Assembly (NCBI GenBank): GCA_022825505.1
Contig: JAJDWR010000026.1
Span: forward strand, 1 to 64,000
DNA from: Gammaproteobacteria bacterium
Lineage (GTDB): Bacteria; Pseudomonadota; Gammaproteobacteria; Steroidobacterales; Rariloculaceae
Reading direction: 5' to 3'
Length of the DNA stretch: 64,000 bases
Position numbers and translations under genes: made by a program. The first letter of the stretch is position 1, and every line of letters starts with the position of its first letter. This document shows positions 62,389 through 64,000 of this stretch, piece after piece. A model generated the notes under the pieces. It made no database searches. It was not told the origin of the DNA and saw only the letters and a program-made list of their open reading frames with translations.

Positions 62389-63012
62389 ATGACCTCAGTC
62401 ACTTTGGCACCGACCCTGTCGCCGAATGAGGCGGCCTGCGTCACCGGCGTTCCGCTCAAGCAGGTGCATCGCATCATCGACGCGGGACTTCTGGACGCGG
62501 CCGCAAGCGGCGGCAAGCGCTCGCGCACGGTTCGACGCGAAGGATTGCTGGGCCTGAAGCTCGCCCACGAAACGACGGACATGCTCACCCTCGCGGGGCG
62601 CCGGCGGCTCGTGCGATATCTTCTCAAGCACCCCCGAGCGAGAGCAGCCCGCGTGCGCGACGTGTCGGTGGATTTGCGAACCATGAAGGGTGAAGTGAGC
62701 GAGGGTCTTTCCACATTGGCGAGGGCGCGTGATGCGGTCGTGCGCGACCAGGCCGTTCTATCGGGAGTTCCCTGCATCAAGGGAACCCGCATCCCGGTCC
62801 ACGACATCGCCGACATGCTCGCCAACGGCGACAGCGCCGAAGCGATCAGCGAGGCTTACCCGCAACTCTCCGAGGCGCAAATCGAGTTGGCTGTCTTCTA
62901 CGCCAGGGCGTATCCCCGGAGGGGTCGTCCTCGCCGCGAGCCGTTTTGGCGCGCGCGCCAGCCGTCCGAGTCGAGCGAGACTTCCCTCGATGACGCACTT
63001 CCCGCTCGGTAG
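62389..63012 (+). CDS. DUF433-domain antitoxin-like protein
   Basis: This 207-residue protein has an N-terminal MerR-like helix-turn-helix region (LSPNEAACVTGVPLKQVHRIIDAGLLD). A C-terminal DUF433 domain (GVPCIKGTRIPVHDIADMLANGDSAEAISEAYPQLSEAQIELAVFYARAYP) follows. DUF433 proteins are usually the antitoxin beside a DUF5615 PIN-like toxin. No such partner is found after it, and the next gene is NnrU. GGAGG lies before the ATG. It may be an orphan antitoxin. Confidence 0.83.
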   Translation: MTSVTLAPTLSPNEAACVTGVPLKQVHRIIDAGLLDAAASGGKRSRTVRREGLLGLKLAHETTDMLTLAGRRRLVRYLLKHPRARAARVRDVSVDLRTMKGEVSEGLSTLARARDAVVRDQAVLSGVPCIKGTRIPVHDIADMLANGDSAEAISEAYPQLSEAQIELAVFYARAYPRRGRPRREPFWRARQPSESSETSLDDALPAR

Positions 63013-63064
63013 CGTCAGTAGGTGTTTCGCAGTTGAGGTCGGCGGTTGAGACAGGAGTGAGTTC

Positions 63065-63622
63065 ATGTCCCTGTTGGCGGTAGGCCTCGTGCTGTTCCTG
63101 GCAATCCACCTGATACCGAGCGCTCCGCAATTGCGGACCGCCCTGGTGGCGAGGTTGGGCGAGAAGCCCTATCGCGGCGTGTTCAGCGTGGTCGTTTTGC
63201 TCTCCCTGGTGGCGGTTGTGTGGGGTTTCTCACGCGCGCCTCTCGAAGCTGTCTACGCGCCTCCGTCCTGGGGACACCAGGCATCGATGGTGCTGGTGCC
63301 TGTCGCGCTGGTGTTCTTCGCGGCGGCCAACATGCCCACGCACATACGCGCGGTGGCACGGCACCCGATGCTGCTCGGTCTGCTGTTGTGGGCCCTCGCT
63401 CACCTGATCGCCAACGGCGAAGCACGCTCGGTCGTGTTGTTCGGTGGCTTCGCGCTGTTTGCGGTGGTTGAGACCATCAGCGCGGTGGCGCGAGGCAAGA
63501 GTCCTCCTCCGAAGCCAACGCCACGAATCGCCATGGACCTTGTTGCTGTTGTCAGCGGCCTGGTCGCCGCCGGCCTTCTGGCGGTTTTTCACGGCGCACT
63601 TTTCGGCGTGCCGGTGTTGTAG
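63065..63622 (+). CDS. NnrU family membrane protein
   Basis: This 185-residue protein has about five hydrophobic helices and the NnrU pattern: an N-terminal LVLFLAIHLIPSAPQLRTALVARLGEKPYRGVFSVVVLLSLVAVVWGF, the RHPMLLGLLLWALAHLIANGE block with conserved His residues, and VLFGGFALFAVV. NnrU genes are often linked to nitric oxide or heme handling, and the biochemical role is not settled. AGGAG precedes the ATG. Confidence 0.88.
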   Translation: MSLLAVGLVLFLAIHLIPSAPQLRTALVARLGEKPYRGVFSVVVLLSLVAVVWGFSRAPLEAVYAPPSWGHQASMVLVPVALVFFAAANMPTHIRAVARHPMLLGLLLWALAHLIANGEARSVVLFGGFALFAVVETISAVARGKSPPPKPTPRIAMDLVAVVSGLVAAGLLAVFHGALFGVPVL

Positions 63623-63645
63623 AACCATCCCGGCGCAGCGACGCC

Positions 63646-63867
63646 ATGAACGAGCGGCAGACCAGGGCGATGGAGCGCATGTTCAGAGAGGGCCGAGCCG
63701 GATTCAAAGGCGGAATGTCCGCGAAAAAATACCGGGCGATCACGAAGTGTCCGGCCACCACGGCGACGCGGGACCTGGCCGCGCTGCGTGACATGGGGGC
63801 GCTGGTTTCCAAGGGCGCCGGGCGGGGTACGCGGTACGAAATCTCGCACGCCAGATCCGTTGTGTGA
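63646..63867 (+). pseudogene. Stand-alone C-terminal winged-helix fragment of a Fic protein
   Basis: The 73-residue reading frame (NERQTRAMERMF, GFKGGMSAKKYRAITKCPATTATRDLAALRDMGALVSKGAGRGTRYEI) matches the C-terminal DNA-binding-like domain of long Fic AMP-transferases. The catalytic FIC motif is not present upstream, where NnrU ends 23 bp before, and no ribosome binding site is seen. It is most simply the remnant of a decayed Fic gene. A functional small helix-turn-helix protein is less likely. The remaining 133 bases to the window end hold nothing recognisable. Confidence 0.65.
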
Positions 63868-64000
63868 ACCCAGCCGGGAACGTCTGCTTTCGCCGTTCTG
63901 GCCCGTATCAGCAAAAAGTCATGGCCGTGTCGCGAGATATCTGACTGTCGAACGCTCGTCGATCGCCATTACCTTCTGAGAATATCCGGAAAAAATCAGA

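Overview
The window looks like chromosome of a GC-rich gammaproteobacterium, probably marine or living on algal material. Support comes from the rpsU-dnaG-rpoD block, tsaD and folB with gammaproteobacterial features, the 2-methylcitrate cycle enzymes, and an alginate utilisation locus with TonB-dependent receptors. I cannot place it to genus. No integrase, transposase, CRISPR array or rRNA gene was seen. One tRNA gene is present.

Layout. At 1-4.6 kb is a mixed block: the start of a VolA-like surface lipase (minus strand, cut by the window edge), a 1-Cys peroxiredoxin, a GHKL-ATPase regulator, a DUF423 membrane protein and a 2-keto-4-pentenoate hydratase-like enzyme. At 4.7-25.5 kb is an alginate utilisation locus: a PL6 polymannuronate lyase, two TonB-dependent receptors, two near-identical FadR-type GntR regulators, an ExuT-like permease, a DEH-reductase-like SDR, KDPG aldolase, KDG kinase, an unusual Nramp-fold permease, gluconokinase, a PL17 oligoalginate lyase and 6-phosphogluconate dehydrogenase. 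Outer-membrane uptake, cleavage to 4-deoxy-hexoseulose uronate, reduction to KDG, phosphorylation and aldol cleavage can all be read from it. At 25.6-30.3 kb is a sulfoacetaldehyde acetyltransferase (xsc) block. Here a citrate synthase and a phosphate acetyltransferase are both broken at one shared tail-to-tail junction, and an alanine/glycine:Na+ symporter and a tRNA follow.

At 30.4-43.4 kb are housekeeping genes: an FMN glutamate-synthase-like protein, rpoD, dnaG, rpsU, prpC, prpB, a methyltransferase, tsaD, folB, a pteridine-reductase-like SDR, a MidA-like methyltransferase and uppP. At 43.5-47 kb a minus-strand run combines a RsbW-type kinase, an ammonium transporter, two STAS anti-sigma-antagonist proteins and an enoyl-CoA hydratase.

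The most unusual region is 47.3-61.3 kb. A TetR regulator sits beside two paralogous modules. Each module has a p-cresol-methylhydroxylase/vanillyl-alcohol-oxidase-type flavoprotein overlapping a small c-type cytochrome gene, plus a member of a small Tat-exported protein family I do not recognise. The two modules share a conserved 39-bp bidirectional promoter with an embedded TGTCAA-type half-palindrome, and a related palindrome lies in the tetR promoter. The region also holds a Tat-exported M24/creatinase-like protein with altered metal-ligand positions, a secreted lectin-like protein, a cytochrome c/beta-propeller lipoprotein, an EF-hand/arylsulfotransferase-like fusion, an ABM-type protein and a GMC oxidoreductase. 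It reads as an exported oxidation pathway for a phenol- or alcohol-type substrate that I cannot identify. The last 2.6 kb carry PhzF, a DUF433 antitoxin-like protein, NnrU and a stand-alone Fic C-terminal fragment.
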